Positions 16,082-25,871 are shown, counted from the stretch's first letter. The stretch is DNA of 64,000 nt from Limnohabitans sp. Jir61 (GCF_003063545.1 NZ_NESD01000002.1:496001-560000); one strand, 5' to 3'. The notes: generated by a model not told the origin, from the sequence alone. Numbers and translations are program-made.

Positions 16082-17671
16082 ATGTCTACCCGCACCCCCA
16101 AAGCGCGCGCCCTGCAGCCCGCCGATTACCTGAAAAAAATCTTGACCGCCCGCGTGTACGACGTGGCCGTTGAATCTGCGCTGGAGGTGGCCAAGAACCT
16201 GAGCCGCCGCATTCACAACACCGTGCTCTTGAAGCGCGAAGACCAGCAGCCCGTGCACAGCTTCAAGCTGCGCGGTGCGTACAACAAGATGGCGCACCTC
16301 ACGCCAGCCCAGCTGAAAAAAGGCGTCATTTGCGCCTCTGCCGGTAACCACGCCCAAGGCGTGGCACTGGGTGCCAAACGCCTAGGCACCAAAGCCATCA
16401 TCGTCATGCCCACCACCACGCCCAGCGTGAAGATTGAAGCCGTCAAGGCTTTGGGCGGCGAGGTGGTGTTGGCGGGCGACAGCTATTCAGACGCCTACAC
16501 CCACGCCCTCACGCTCGAAAAGAAAAACGGCATGACGTTTGTGCACCCGTTTGATGACCCCGATGTCATTGCTGGCCAAGGCACGATTGCCATGGAAATG
16601 CTGCGCCAGTTGCAAGGCTTGAACTTGCACCAACTCGACGCAGTGTTTGTGGCGATTGGCGGCGGCGGCCTGATCAGCGGCGTGGCCAACTACATCAAGG
16701 CCGTGCGCCCCGAGATCAAAGTGATTGGCGTGCAAATGGACGACTCGTCGGCCATGATGCAATCGGTGCAAAAAGGCAAACGCATCACGCTCAACGACGT
16801 GGGCTTGTTCTCCGATGGCACAGCGGTGAAGCTGGTGGGCGAAGAGACCTACCGCGTGTCTAAAAACTTAGTCGATAGCTTCATCACGGTGGATACGGAT
16901 GCTGTGTGCGCCGCCATCAAAGACGTGTTTGTGGACACCCGCAGCATCGTTGAACCCGCAGGCGCATTGGCTGTAGCCGCGATCAAGCAATACGTGGCCG
17001 AGCACAAAACCAAGGGCGAAACCTACGCCGCCATTTTGTGCGGCGCGAACATGAACTTCGATCGCTTGCGCTTTGTGGCTGAACGTGCCGAGGTGGGTGA
17101 AGAACGCGAAGCTTTGTTTGCCGTGACCATCCCCGAGCAGCCCGGCAGCCTGCGCCGCTTTTGCGAGCTGATTGGCAAGCTGCCCAGTTTTGGCGGCAGC
17201 AAGTCGCCCCGCAACGTCACCGAGTTCAATTACCGCATGAGCGACCAAGCCAAGGCCCACGTGTTTGTGGGTTTGACCACGGGCGTCAAAGGCGAAAGCA
17301 GCAAGATTGCGAGCCACTTCACCAAGAGTGGTTTCGATTCGATTGACCTCACACACGACGAGCTGGCCAAAGAGCACATCCGCCACATGGTGGGTGGGCA
17401 TTCGTCATTGGCACACGAAGAACGCATCTTGCGTTTTGAGTTTCCAGAGCGCCCAGGTGCGTTGATGAAGTTCTTGCTGGCCATGCGCCCGGGCTGGAAC
17501 ATCAGCCTGTTCCACTACCGCAACCAAGGCGCGGACTACGGCCGCATCTTGATGGGCTTGCAAGTGCCAAAGGCCGACAACAAAGCGTTCACCGCTTTCT
17601 TGGATGGTTTGGGTTATCCGTATGTGGAAGAAACGCAAAACCCAGCGTATCGCTTGTTCTTGCAGCGCTGA
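16082..17671 (+). CDS. ilvA: Threonine ammonia-lyase, biosynthetic
   Basis: PLP enzyme that deaminates threonine to 2-oxobutanoate, the committed step to isoleucine. It is 529 residues: the catalytic domain (about 1-340) has the PLP lysine in VHSFKLRGAYNKM and the phosphate-binding GGGGLISG; the C-terminal part carries two ACT-like regulatory repeats, the first around IPEQPGSLRRFCELIG and the second around FPERPGALMKFLLAM, as in isoleucine-inhibited enzymes. The ATG at 16082 is the family start (MSTRTPKARALQPADYL); the open frame upstream covers the leader. An intrinsic terminator sits just before the gene, and a symmetrical terminator follows. Confidence 0.95.
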   Translation: MSTRTPKARALQPADYLKKILTARVYDVAVESALEVAKNLSRRIHNTVLLKREDQQPVHSFKLRGAYNKMAHLTPAQLKKGVICASAGNHAQGVALGAKRLGTKAIIVMPTTTPSVKIEAVKALGGEVVLAGDSYSDAYTHALTLEKKNGMTFVHPFDDPDVIAGQGTIAMEMLRQLQGLNLHQLDAVFVAIGGGGLISGVANYIKAVRPEIKVIGVQMDDSSAMMQSVQKGKRITLNDVGLFSDGTAVKLVGEETYRVSKNLVDSFITVDTDAVCAAIKDVFVDTRSIVEPAGALAVAAIKQYVAEHKTKGETYAAILCGANMNFDRLRFVAERAEVGEEREALFAVTIPEQPGSLRRFCELIGKLPSFGGSKSPRNVTEFNYRMSDQAKAHVFVGLTTGVKGESSKIASHFTKSGFDSIDLTHDELAKEHIRHMVGGHSSLAHEERILRFEFPERPGALMKFLLAMRPGWNISLFHYRNQGADYGRILMGLQVPKADNKAFTAFLDGLGYPYVEETQNPAYRLFLQR

Positions 17672-17689
17672 AACGCTCAGACGAAAACG

Positions 17690-17718
17690 AAAAAAGGGTA
17701 GCTTAGCTACCCTTTTTT
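17690..17718. terminator. Bidirectional terminator, ilvA / gspC
   Basis: GGGTAGC and GCTACCC around TTA, flanked by A6 and T6, so it works on both strands: for ilvA (+) and gspC (-). Confidence 0.9.
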
Positions 17719-17747
17719 AATGCCATTCAGCCAACTTAGGAGGCTGC

Positions 17748-18236
17748 TTATTTTTTGGCTGGCAATTCCAACACCAAAGTTTGCGGGCCATCCATCGCCA
17801 CACCAAGGTTCACGCGACGACCTTCGGCTGATTGCAGCACCAAACCATCGGCCACCATAGCGCCCACACGGTAGGGTTTGGCGGGTTTGCCATCCACCAC
17901 GATGAGGGCGGCACCAGCATCAGGCCCGCCAGCCATCACACCTTGCAATTGAAAACGGCTGGCCAATGTGGGCGCAGCCGCAGTTTGCACTGGCGCAGCG
18001 CCTAGGGTGCGGGCGGCGGCAGACACATCGATCTCTGGCGATGACTGCGCGACAGCGGTTGCATTGCCGGGCGCAGCGCCTGTGGCCGACCAACGCAAAC
18101 CCCAGGTGACCGCACTGAACGCGACAGCGCCCCAAACCAGCAAGGATGCAGCAGGCAACATCAAGCGCGACGAAGCGCTAAGAGCAGTGGCAAATGAAGG
18201 TCTATGTCGAAGCATCAGCGGATTATGATTGATCAT
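17748..18236 (-). CDS. gspC: Type II secretion protein GspC (short form)
   Basis: Inner-membrane protein that links the secretin GspD to the inner-membrane platform. At 162 residues it is short: a cytoplasmic tail, one membrane helix (about 22-45), a linker, then the homology region around FQLQGVMAGG...ALIVVDGKPAKPYRVG, with no C-terminal PDZ or coiled-coil domain. The start is either ATG 18236 or ATG 18215 (MLRHRPS); neither has a clear ribosome site. It is transcribed away from gspG with only 18 bases between the starts, which differs from the usual C-D-E-F order. It ends at a shared terminator with ilvA. Confidence 0.85.
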   Translation of the reverse strand: MINHNPLMLRHRPSFATALSASSRLMLPAASLLVWGAVAFSAVTWGLRWSATGAAPGNATAVAQSSPEIDVSAAARTLGAAPVQTAAAPTLASRFQLQGVMAGGPDAGAALIVVDGKPAKPYRVGAMVADGLVLQSAEGRRVNLGVAMDGPQTLVLELPAKK

Positions 18237-18254
18237 TGATAAAAAATTTTTGAA

Positions 18255-18704
18255 ATGCCAGATATGCAAGCCCAACAAACCGCCCCAAAAGCCAAACGCC
18301 AACGTGGCTTCACGCTGATTGAACTGATGGTGGTGCTCGCCATTATTGGCGTGCTCGCTGCACTCGTGGTACCCAACGTGCTCAACCGTGCGGACGATGC
18401 ACGTGTGACCGCCGCCAAAACCGACGTGGGAAACCTGATGAACGCGCTCAAGCTCTACCGCTTGGACAACCAAAACTACCCCACCGCCGAGCAAGGCCTG
18501 AACGCTTTGGTGGTCAAGCCCACGGCTGGCCCCACGCCTCTCAACTGGAAGCCCTACATCGACAAGCTGCCGAACGACCCATGGGGCCGTCCCTACCAAT
18601 ACATGAACCCCGGCGTGAAGGGTGAAGTGGATGTGCTGTCACTCGGCGCTGACGGCCAACCCGGCGGCGAAGGCAAAAACGCCGACCTCGGCAGCTGGCA
18701 ATAA
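18255..18704 (+). CDS. gspG: Type II secretion major pseudopilin GspG
   Basis: Main subunit of the T2SS pseudopilus, 149 residues. The prepilin leader ends KRQRG, with cleavage before FTLIELMVVLAIIGVLAA, where the glutamate at mature position 5 is kept. The C-terminal part shows the GspG marks NYPTAEQGLNALV, PYIDKLPNDPWGRPY and DVLSLGADGQPGGEG, the calcium-binding loop. An ATG at 18264 is an alternative start. It leads the operon G-H-I-J-K-L-M-N-D-E-F. The leader would be cleaved by a GspO/PilD peptidase encoded elsewhere. Confidence 0.96.
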   Translation: MPDMQAQQTAPKAKRQRGFTLIELMVVLAIIGVLAALVVPNVLNRADDARVTAAKTDVGNLMNALKLYRLDNQNYPTAEQGLNALVVKPTAGPTPLNWKPYIDKLPNDPWGRPYQYMNPGVKGEVDVLSLGADGQPGGEGKNADLGSWQ

Positions 18705-18724
18705 AACACGCGACATTACCAGCC

Positions 18725-19207
18725 ATGCAGCGCCAGCGCGGCCTCACCTTGTTGGAGCTGTTGGTGGTGCTGGCCATCATTGGCTTCGCTATGGCCGGTG
18801 TGAGTTTGTCACTGCGAAACAGCAGCCAAACTCAACTAGAGCAAGAAGCACAACGGTTGGTGGCCATACTCGAAGCCGCCCGAGCGCAATCGCGCACCAG
18901 TGGCGTCGCTTTGCTTTGGCAAGCTACGCCTGAAGGCTTTGTCATTCGGCCAGCCTCTGGCAACCCAAACAGCCCCATTGCAGCGCGAACCGAAACTTGG
19001 TCAACGACAGGCACACAAGCCACCGTCAACACAACCACTCCGTCCGCAAACAATGCAACCCCAGCCAATTTGGTGGTGCTCGGTCCCGAACCCATGTTGG
19101 CTCCTACACGGATCACACTGAGCATGGCGACGGCCAGCAACACGAAGCCCGCACCGTCCCTGACCATTGGCACAGACGGGCTCAAACCTTTTCAAGTGTT
19201 GCCATGA
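18725..19207 (+). CDS. gspH: Type II secretion minor pseudopilin GspH
   Basis: Minor pseudopilin of 160 residues, part of the pseudopilus tip region. The leader MQRQRG is followed by LTLLELLVVLAIIGFAMAG, with the mature glutamate 5 present. The rest is a low-similarity beta domain, usual for GspH. It starts 20 bases after gspG and its stop overlaps the gspI start (ATGA). Confidence 0.9.
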   Translation: MQRQRGLTLLELLVVLAIIGFAMAGVSLSLRNSSQTQLEQEAQRLVAILEAARAQSRTSGVALLWQATPEGFVIRPASGNPNSPIAARTETWSTTGTQATVNTTTPSANNATPANLVVLGPEPMLAPTRITLSMATASNTKPAPSLTIGTDGLKPFQVLP

Positions 19208-19557
19208 AACAGCGCGGTTTCACACTGATTGAGGTCTTGGTGGCGCTCGCCATCGTGGCCATCGCCTTGATGAGTGGGCTCAAGGTCAGCGGCGCGCTCA
19301 CGCGCAACGCGCAACGCCAAGCCGATGTGCTGCTCGCGCAAATTTGCGCCGACAACGCCTTGAACCAACTGCGCCTCTCCCAACAGCTACCGAGCGTTGG
19401 CGACTCGCGCGTACCCTGCCCCCAAGCTGAGCGCAACTTTGAATTGGCGTTGACCGTGCGCAGCACGCCCAACCCCGCGTTTCGACGCGTAGACGCGCAA
19501 GTGTTTGATGCGGCCACGCCCGTACTCAACATCACCACCGTGCTGGGGCGTTACTGA
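19204..19557 (+). CDS. gspI: Type II secretion minor pseudopilin GspI
   Basis: Minor pseudopilin of 117 residues that forms the tip complex with GspJ and GspK. The leader MKQRG is followed by FTLIEVLVALAIVAIALMSG. The later segment, with QLRLSQQLPSVGDS and FRRVDAQVFD, fits GspI. The ATG at 19204 was chosen over the longer frame from 18997 because the prepilin leader starts exactly there. The stop overlaps the next start by one base (TGATG). Confidence 0.93.
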   Translation: MKQRGFTLIEVLVALAIVAIALMSGLKVSGALTRNAQRQADVLLAQICADNALNQLRLSQQLPSVGDSRVPCPQAERNFELALTVRSTPNPAFRRVDAQVFDAATPVLNITTVLGRY

Positions 19558-20210
19558 TGCACAAGCAACGCGGCTTCACGCTCATCGAGTTGCTCATCGC
19601 CATCACCCTCATGGCGGTGCTGGCAGGTTTGAGCTGGCGTGGGCTTGACAGCCTCATGCGCAGCCGCGACATCACACAAGCGCAGGTCGACAAAACTGCC
19701 GTGTTGCAAACCGTGCTCGCTCAATGGCAGGCCGATCTGAATGCCGTGCAACCTGTACCCAATATTGCGGAGGTTGGCGTGCAATGGGATGGCCGCACAT
19801 TGCGCCTTACTCGCCACGCCACCGCGTGGCGTGCCGACGGCTCAGACGCTGGCATGTGGGTGGTGGCATGGACGCTGCGCGGTGACCAATGGCTGCGTTG
19901 GCAATCGCCCCCAACGCAAACGCGTGCAGCGTTACAACAAGCTTGGGCACAAGCCGAACGCTGGGGCCAAAACCCCAGCAGCGATGACGCCGCATTTGAA
20001 ACCAGCCTGATCCCGCTGGAGGCATGGCAACTGACCTACTTCCGTGGCAATGCATGGACCAACCCTTTGTCGAGCAGCAGCAATACGACTGGCCAAAGCG
20101 CGTTACCCGACGCCATACGCCTGCAAATTGACCTCCCCGCCAGCACCGGCATGCGCGGACGCATTACCCTCGACTGGGTGCGTTCCAACTTCAGCAACAC
20201 CAAAACATGA
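19557..20210 (+). CDS. gspJ: Type II secretion minor pseudopilin GspJ
   Basis: Minor pseudopilin of 217 residues. The leader MHKQRG is followed by FTLIELLIAITLMAVLAGLSW, then RGLDSLMRSRDITQ, typical of GspJ. It partners GspI and GspK at the pseudopilus tip. Both ends overlap neighbours (TGATG in front, ATGA behind), so translation is likely coupled. Confidence 0.94.
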   Translation: MHKQRGFTLIELLIAITLMAVLAGLSWRGLDSLMRSRDITQAQVDKTAVLQTVLAQWQADLNAVQPVPNIAEVGVQWDGRTLRLTRHATAWRADGSDAGMWVVAWTLRGDQWLRWQSPPTQTRAALQQAWAQAERWGQNPSSDDAAFETSLIPLEAWQLTYFRGNAWTNPLSSSSNTTGQSALPDAIRLQIDLPASTGMRGRITLDWVRSNFSNTKT

Positions 20211-21157
20211 AGCGCGCAGCCTACTCTCAACAACGCGGCGCAGCCCTGCTGGCCGCCATGCTCACCGTGGCTTTGGTGGCGACGTTTGCGGCAGGTGCAC
20301 TTTGGCAGCAATGGAAATCTATTGAGGTTGAAAGTGCAGAACGTCAACGCACACAAGCGCGCTGGCTGTTGACCGGCGCATTGGACTGGGCACGTGTCAT
20401 CTTGCGTGAAGATACGCGCGCGGGCGATGCCAATGCACCCACTGACCACCTTGCTGAGCCTTGGGCCGTGCCACTGCAAGAGGCTCGTTTGTCTAGCTTT
20501 TTAGCGGCTCTGCCCGATGGCACGGGTAGCAGCGCTGAAGAAGAAAAGTTCACCCAACAAGTTCTGCTTTCAGGTCAGATCAATGATTTACAAGGCCGTC
20601 TCAACGTGGCCAATCTGTTGCAAGGCGAACAACTCGATGGAAAAACAGTCATTGCCTTTGAGCGCTTGTTTGACACCTTGGGCGTAGCTCCTGCACAACT
20701 CAACTTACTGACCCAAGGTCTGCTGAACGCACAAAAGTACAACAGCAGTTCGCCGCTCATGCCCAAACGTGTGGAACAACTCAGCTGGTTTGGCGTGTCT
20801 CCACAAACGCTGCAAATGCTCAGCCCTCACATCACACTCCTGCCGATGCGAACACCCGTGAACCTCAACACGGCCAGCTTGCAAGTGCTGTATGCCAGCG
20901 TGCCAGGACTTGGCCTGTCAGATGCCAAACGTTTGATTCAACAGCGCGAGCGTCAACACTGGGGCACGGTGGACGCGTTTCAAAAGGCCTTGGGCCGCCC
21001 CATTAACCTAGATGGTAGTCACAGCGTGAGCACGCAATATTTTGAAGTCTTGGGACGCTTGCGCATGCCACAAACCACCCTGCAAGAGCGGTCTTTGGTG
21101 GTACGCGACGGGCAGGATTTGAAGGTGCTTTGGCGCGATTCAGGCTCTCTACAATGA
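20207..21157 (+). CDS. gspK: Type II secretion minor pseudopilin GspK
   Basis: Largest minor pseudopilin, 316 residues, expected at the very tip. The leader ends SQQRG, followed by AALLAAMLTVALVATFAAG; the usual glutamate 5 is missing, which is normal for GspK. The body shows INDLQGRLNVANLL and the helix-hairpin-helix-like segment VNLNTASLQVLYASVPGLG. It overlaps gspJ by four bases and precedes gspL by seven. Confidence 0.95.
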   Translation: MKRAAYSQQRGAALLAAMLTVALVATFAAGALWQQWKSIEVESAERQRTQARWLLTGALDWARVILREDTRAGDANAPTDHLAEPWAVPLQEARLSSFLAALPDGTGSSAEEEKFTQQVLLSGQINDLQGRLNVANLLQGEQLDGKTVIAFERLFDTLGVAPAQLNLLTQGLLNAQKYNSSSPLMPKRVEQLSWFGVSPQTLQMLSPHITLLPMRTPVNLNTASLQVLYASVPGLGLSDAKRLIQQRERQHWGTVDAFQKALGRPINLDGSHSVSTQYFEVLGRLRMPQTTLQERSLVVRDGQDLKVLWRDSGSLQ

Positions 21158-21164
21158 GCTTTCC

Positions 21165-22361
21165 ATGCTAATCATTGCACTGCCCCACTCTGCTAACGCT
21201 GCGAGCACTGGCTACGCCCATGTCCATTCAGATGGGCACAGCGTTTTGCGCCACGCAATTGGCGCGGCCAGCACCTTGTCGGCTCATGCGGGCGAGGTGG
21301 TGGCCGTTGTGCCACACAGCCGTTTGGCCTGGTTGCATGTGCAACTGCCACCGGCCAGCCATGGCCCACGTTTGCAAAATGTGTTGCATGGCTTACTGGA
21401 AGACCGCCTACTAGATGACCCACAACAGCTGCATCTCGTGCTCGCTCCAAATGCGCTAGATGTTGCGCGCACAGGCGGAGAAACCTTGGTGGCCGTGTGT
21501 GACAAACAATGGCTGCGCGAGACACTCGCGCCGCTTCAAGCCGCTGGCCTGACCGTGCAGCGCATCGTGCCTGAACTGTCACCACGCGACAAAGCTGTGC
21601 TGCAAGTCATGGGTGAACCCGACCATTCACAAAGTGTGTTGTGCCACGCGCACGGTGTGACGCTACTGCCTCCCAACATTGCGCAATGGCGGGCATTTGC
21701 TCAACTGAGCCAAGACGATTTACAAATTCAAGCCGAACCTGCCATGGTCGCGCGCGTGCAAAGCACGCTGCAGCGTCAGCCCATGCTGCAAAGCGAAGCG
21801 CAACGTTGGGTCAAGTCGAGCCAATCGGATTGGGATTTGGCGCAAGGCGAGTGGGCTCAAGGCCCCATGCAGCGCATCCAACGCCAAGCGATGATTGCAT
21901 GGCGCACTTTGTTTTACGCGCCATCTTGGAAGCCTGTGCGCTGGGGCATGTTAACTCTGGTCGCGCTGCAAGTGCTGGGGCTCAATGCTTTGGCATGGCG
22001 AGAGCAAAGCGCCTTAAGCGCGCAACAGGCTTCGCTGAAAACCATCTTGCAAAACACCTTCCCAGCTGTGAGCTTGGTCATCGACGCACCGTTACAAATG
22101 CAACGCGAGGTCGACACCCTGCAACAAAAATCTAGCGCGGCCTCAAGCACAGACTTTGAGCCCATGCTCGCAGCCTTAGCCAGCGTATTGCCAGCCGGTC
22201 AAACGCCGCAACAAATTCACTTCACCAACCATGCGCTGCGCATCCAAGGTGTTGCACTGGATAACAGTGCGACGGCGATGACACGCCTCAATCGCCAAGG
22301 CTTAAGCCTGCGTCAAGAAAGCAACGACACATGGGTGTTGCAAGCGGAGGTGGCGAAATGA
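21165..22361 (+). CDS. gspL: Type II secretion protein GspL
   Basis: Bitopic inner-membrane protein, 398 residues. Its actin-like cytoplasmic domain (about 1-245) binds the ATPase GspE, one membrane helix follows near residue 260 (WGMLTLVALQVLGLNAL), and the periplasmic ferredoxin-like part contacts GspM. The N-terminal half is weakly conserved, as usual. It overlaps gspM by four bases. Confidence 0.9.
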   Translation: MLIIALPHSANAASTGYAHVHSDGHSVLRHAIGAASTLSAHAGEVVAVVPHSRLAWLHVQLPPASHGPRLQNVLHGLLEDRLLDDPQQLHLVLAPNALDVARTGGETLVAVCDKQWLRETLAPLQAAGLTVQRIVPELSPRDKAVLQVMGEPDHSQSVLCHAHGVTLLPPNIAQWRAFAQLSQDDLQIQAEPAMVARVQSTLQRQPMLQSEAQRWVKSSQSDWDLAQGEWAQGPMQRIQRQAMIAWRTLFYAPSWKPVRWGMLTLVALQVLGLNALAWREQSALSAQQASLKTILQNTFPAVSLVIDAPLQMQREVDTLQQKSSAASSTDFEPMLAALASVLPAGQTPQQIHFTNHALRIQGVALDNSATAMTRLNRQGLSLRQESNDTWVLQAEVAK

Positions 22362-22870
22362 AAGCACTTCTTACTCAGGCCATGACGCGTTGGCACGCCT
22401 TGAGCCCACGCGAACAACACGGCCTGACCGTATTGGGAGCGTTGCTCGGTGCGTTGTTGTTTGGGTCTGTCGCCATTGCACCTGCACTCAGCACCTTGCG
22501 CGACGGCGACAACCGCCGCACACAAATTGGCCAGCAACAAGCCCATATGCTTGCCTTACAAGCGCAAGCCCAAACCTTGCAAACACGCACTGCACTGTCA
22601 CGTGATGAAGCGTTACGCCTTTTACAAGGGCTCACACCCAACGCACAGATTCAACTCAACGTACAAGGCGATCGTGTCAATGTGCAGATCAAAGCCGTGC
22701 CTGCACCCACCTTGGCCAACTGGTTAGCGCAAGCTCGTAACCAAGCACAAGCCCTGCCTCTCGAGGTGCACCTCACACGCAGCAATGGCTCTGCTGCAAC
22801 TTCTCCAGTGTTAGCTTGGGATGGCAGTCTTGTGTTAACACTGCCCCAGCGTGGCTCACAAACAAATTAA
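22358..22870 (+). CDS. gspM: Type II secretion protein GspM
   Basis: Inner-membrane partner of GspL, 170 residues. One membrane helix (about 22-42, TVLGALLGALLFGSVAIAPAL) is preceded by the characteristic LSPREQ segment and followed by a coiled region and a small periplasmic domain. The ATG at 22358 forms ATGA with the gspL stop, which is why it is preferred over the frame from 22331. Confidence 0.9.
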   Translation: MKALLTQAMTRWHALSPREQHGLTVLGALLGALLFGSVAIAPALSTLRDGDNRRTQIGQQQAHMLALQAQAQTLQTRTALSRDEALRLLQGLTPNAQIQLNVQGDRVNVQIKAVPAPTLANWLAQARNQAQALPLEVHLTRSNGSAATSPVLAWDGSLVLTLPQRGSQTN

Positions 22871-22872
22871 CC

Positions 22873-23712
22873 ATGCAACGACGCCACACCACAGCTCCAA
22901 GCACCGGCCAATGCTGGGCGTGGACGGGTGCAAGCTTGGGTTTGGCGTTGGCTTGTGTCACACAAGCACCCGCTCATTGGCTCACGCAAACCGTTGAACA
23001 AATAAGCGGTGAACGTGTATTGCTGCAAGACCCACAGGGTACCGTGTGGAACGGCTCGGCACAGTGGGTTCTCAACGAAGGTCCACTGAACATTCAGACC
23101 TCGTCACATTTGACGCGCCCCACGAATACCAGCGTACTGCCTACGCGTGTGACATGGCAGCTCGGCCCACACATTGATTTCGTCAATCTGCGACTCGCGC
23201 TCACTGCAACCATTGCGTCTGACTGCTGCACGCCAACACCTGTGCACGTAGATGTTTCACCCATGTGGCGTGGCATGCGCGTGCAGGTAAGCGACCACAC
23301 GTCTAACTGGCCGGCCAGCTGGCTGATCGGTTTAGGCGCTCCTTGGAACACGGTGCAGCCCGAAGGCCAAATGCAACTGCACACCACTCAGCTGCAATGG
23401 ACGCAACAAGCAGGTCAAGAACAACTGCAGGGCCAAGCCGAGTTGCAAATGCAACAGCTGTCTACCCGTCTTTCCACCTTGCGTCCTTTGGGCACTTACC
23501 GCATACGCTTGCAAGGCGGCGACACGATGGCGCTGTCACTCGACACGCTAGAAGGCGGCCTTCAACTGAGTGGCAGCGGCCAACTGCTAAATGGGCGCGT
23601 GCTCTTCAATGGTGAGGCTTCTGCCGCGCCTGACGCAGAGGCCGCACTCTCCAATTTATTGAATATCCTTGGCCAGCGCCAAGGCTCAAAGTCGATTTTG
23701 AAAATGGGTTAA
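22873..23712 (+). CDS. gspN: Type II secretion protein GspN
   Basis: Accessory T2SS protein, 279 residues, with an N-terminal membrane anchor (GASLGLALACVTQAPAHWL) and a periplasmic domain. T2SSN marks are GTVWNGSAQWVL, WPASWLIGLGAPWNTVQPEG and the C-terminal GRVLFNGEASAAPDAEAAL. It starts two bases after gspM and ends five before gspD. GspN is dispensable in several species; its exact role is unsettled. Confidence 0.88.
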   Translation: MQRRHTTAPSTGQCWAWTGASLGLALACVTQAPAHWLTQTVEQISGERVLLQDPQGTVWNGSAQWVLNEGPLNIQTSSHLTRPTNTSVLPTRVTWQLGPHIDFVNLRLALTATIASDCCTPTPVHVDVSPMWRGMRVQVSDHTSNWPASWLIGLGAPWNTVQPEGQMQLHTTQLQWTQQAGQEQLQGQAELQMQQLSTRLSTLRPLGTYRIRLQGGDTMALSLDTLEGGLQLSGSGQLLNGRVLFNGEASAAPDAEAALSNLLNILGQRQGSKSILKMG

Positions 23713-23717
23713 CGCGT

Positions 23718-25868
23718 ATGGCTAAGCAACACTTTTCTCTCCAACCATCAGTCTTGGCGCTAGCGCTGGGCTTGAGCCTCGCACCTGCGTTACTTGAGAT
23801 ATCACTCACACGCGCCGCACCGCCAACAAAAAAAGCGACCTCGCAACAACAGTCGTCTCAGCAACCAATCACGCTCAACTTCGTGAATGCTGAGATTGAA
23901 TCTGTCGCGCGCACCTTGGCCACCTTGTCCAACCGCAACTTGGTGGTGGACCCCCGCGTTAAGGGCACGATCAATCTGACGACCGAACTGCCCGTGTCAC
24001 CCAACGAAGCGTGGGGCCAGTTCTTGGCGGCCTTGCGGCTGCAAGGCTTTGCGATGGTTGAAACCAAAGGCCTTTACAAAATCGTGCCTGAGGCAGATGC
24101 CAAACTGCAAGGCGGCAATGTGCAAGAAATCCAAAAGGCCAGCGGTGGCTCGGGTAGCGGCCAAATCGTCACGCACATCTTCAAACTCAACTTTGAGCAA
24201 GCCAACAACTTGGTGCCCGTGTTGCGTCCGCTGATCAGCCCGAACAACACCATCAATGTCAACCCAGGCAACAATTCCATCATCATCACGGACTATGCAG
24301 ACAACCTGCAACGCATGGCCCGCATCATTGAAACCCTAGACGTCTCGAATGCCAGTGACGTGGAAGTGATCCAACTCAAACACGCCATCGCAGTTGACCT
24401 GGCTCCTTTGGTGCTGCGCTTGGTGGAATCAGGCAGCAATGTGACGCAAGCACCTGCAGCAGCAGGTCAAACAGGCGGCGAATACAAAACCACACTGCTC
24501 GCTGAGCCACGCAGCAATGCATTGATCTTGCGCGCGGCCAACCCAGCCCGAGTGGCACTGGTGAAGTCATTGGTCATGAAGCTTGATCAACCTAGCGGAA
24601 CGAACGCAAGTGGCAACATCCATGTGGTGTATCTCAAAAATGCAGACGCCACCAAACTGGCAACCACTTTGCGTGCAGCAGTCAGCGGACAAGCAAGTGG
24701 CGCAACTGGCAATGCATCGCCAGTGATCAACACCACCGCCAACCCGATACCTGCCACACCAACACCGACCACAGCAGGCAGCACACTGGGCAGCACAACA
24801 GCCTCAACAGGTTCAGCCACGGGCGGACAAATTCAAGCGGACACCGCAACCAATTCACTGATCATCACAGCACCTGAACCGCAATACCGCCAACTGCGTG
24901 CCGTAATTGACATGCTTGACCAACGTCGCGCGCAGGTCATGGTGGAAAGTTTGATTGCTGAAGTGAATGCCGACAAAGCAGCACAGATGGGCATCCAATG
25001 GCAAACGGCACGAGGCCAATCGGGTGGCACTGTCGGCATCATTGGCACCAACTTCAACAACCCCATCAGCACCACCATAGGCCAAGGCAACATCATTGGC
25101 GCATCTGGCGGCGCAACAGCACTCAGTACCTTGGGTGGCGGTTTGAACATTGGTAGCGCCAAACAAATCAATGGCACTTACGTGCTGGGCAGCTTAGCCA
25201 CCTTCTTGCAACAAAACGGTGATGGCAATGTGTTGTCTACACCTACGTTGCTGACCTTGGATAACGAAGAGGCCAAGATCGTGGTGGGTCAAAACGTACC
25301 TTTCGTGACTGGCCAGTACACCAACAACAATACTACCAATGGCTCCGTCAATCCGTTCCAAACCGTTGAACGCAAAGACGTAGGTTTAACACTCAAAGTC
25401 AAACCTCAAATCAGCGAGACTGGCACGGTCAAACTCACGATCTTCCAAGAAGTTTCAAGCGTAGTGCCTAACTCTGTGGGGTCGTCCACCGGTCTGATCA
25501 CCAACAAGCGAAGCATTGAGTCCAATGTGCTGGTCGACGATGGCTCGATCATCGTGTTGGGTGGTTTGCTGTCTGACGAATACTCCGGCGCGGCAAGTCA
25601 AGTACCTGCCCTAGGTGATATTCCTGTCATTGGTTGGCTCTTCAAAAGCGAAAGCCGAACACGCACCAAGAAAAATCTGATGGTGTTCTTGCGCCCAGTG
25701 GTCATGCGTGACGCGGCAGCATCAGATGCACTGAGCAATAACCGTTACCAGCAAATGTTAGGTATGCAGCAAAACGCACAGCCTGGTTTCAACCCATTTT
25801 TGGGTTCAGGCAATTCACCTGTGTTGCCGCCTGCGCCAGAAGCAAAGCCCAAAGAAGAAGCAAAGTAA
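23718..25868 (+). CDS. gspD: Type II secretion secretin GspD
   Basis: Outer-membrane secretin through which folded proteins leave the cell, 716 residues. A signal peptide ends near TRAA. N0-N3 domains follow (LNFVNAEIESVARTLATLS; PNNTINVNPGNNSIIITDYA), with a low-complexity Ser/Thr/Gly insertion in N3 (about residues 330-375). The secretin domain has VESLIAEVNADKAAQMGIQW, VPFVTGQY and VLVDDGSIIVLGGLLSDEY. No GspS pilotin is in the window. It is cotranscribed with gspE (three bases apart). Confidence 0.96.
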   Translation: MAKQHFSLQPSVLALALGLSLAPALLEISLTRAAPPTKKATSQQQSSQQPITLNFVNAEIESVARTLATLSNRNLVVDPRVKGTINLTTELPVSPNEAWGQFLAALRLQGFAMVETKGLYKIVPEADAKLQGGNVQEIQKASGGSGSGQIVTHIFKLNFEQANNLVPVLRPLISPNNTINVNPGNNSIIITDYADNLQRMARIIETLDVSNASDVEVIQLKHAIAVDLAPLVLRLVESGSNVTQAPAAAGQTGGEYKTTLLAEPRSNALILRAANPARVALVKSLVMKLDQPSGTNASGNIHVVYLKNADATKLATTLRAAVSGQASGATGNASPVINTTANPIPATPTPTTAGSTLGSTTASTGSATGGQIQADTATNSLIITAPEPQYRQLRAVIDMLDQRRAQVMVESLIAEVNADKAAQMGIQWQTARGQSGGTVGIIGTNFNNPISTTIGQGNIIGASGGATALSTLGGGLNIGSAKQINGTYVLGSLATFLQQNGDGNVLSTPTLLTLDNEEAKIVVGQNVPFVTGQYTNNNTTNGSVNPFQTVERKDVGLTLKVKPQISETGTVKLTIFQEVSSVVPNSVGSSTGLITNKRSIESNVLVDDGSIIVLGGLLSDEYSGAASQVPALGDIPVIGWLFKSESRTRTKKNLMVFLRPVVMRDAAASDALSNNRYQQMLGMQQNAQPGFNPFLGSGNSPVLPPAPEAKPKEEAK

Positions 25869-25871
25869 CCC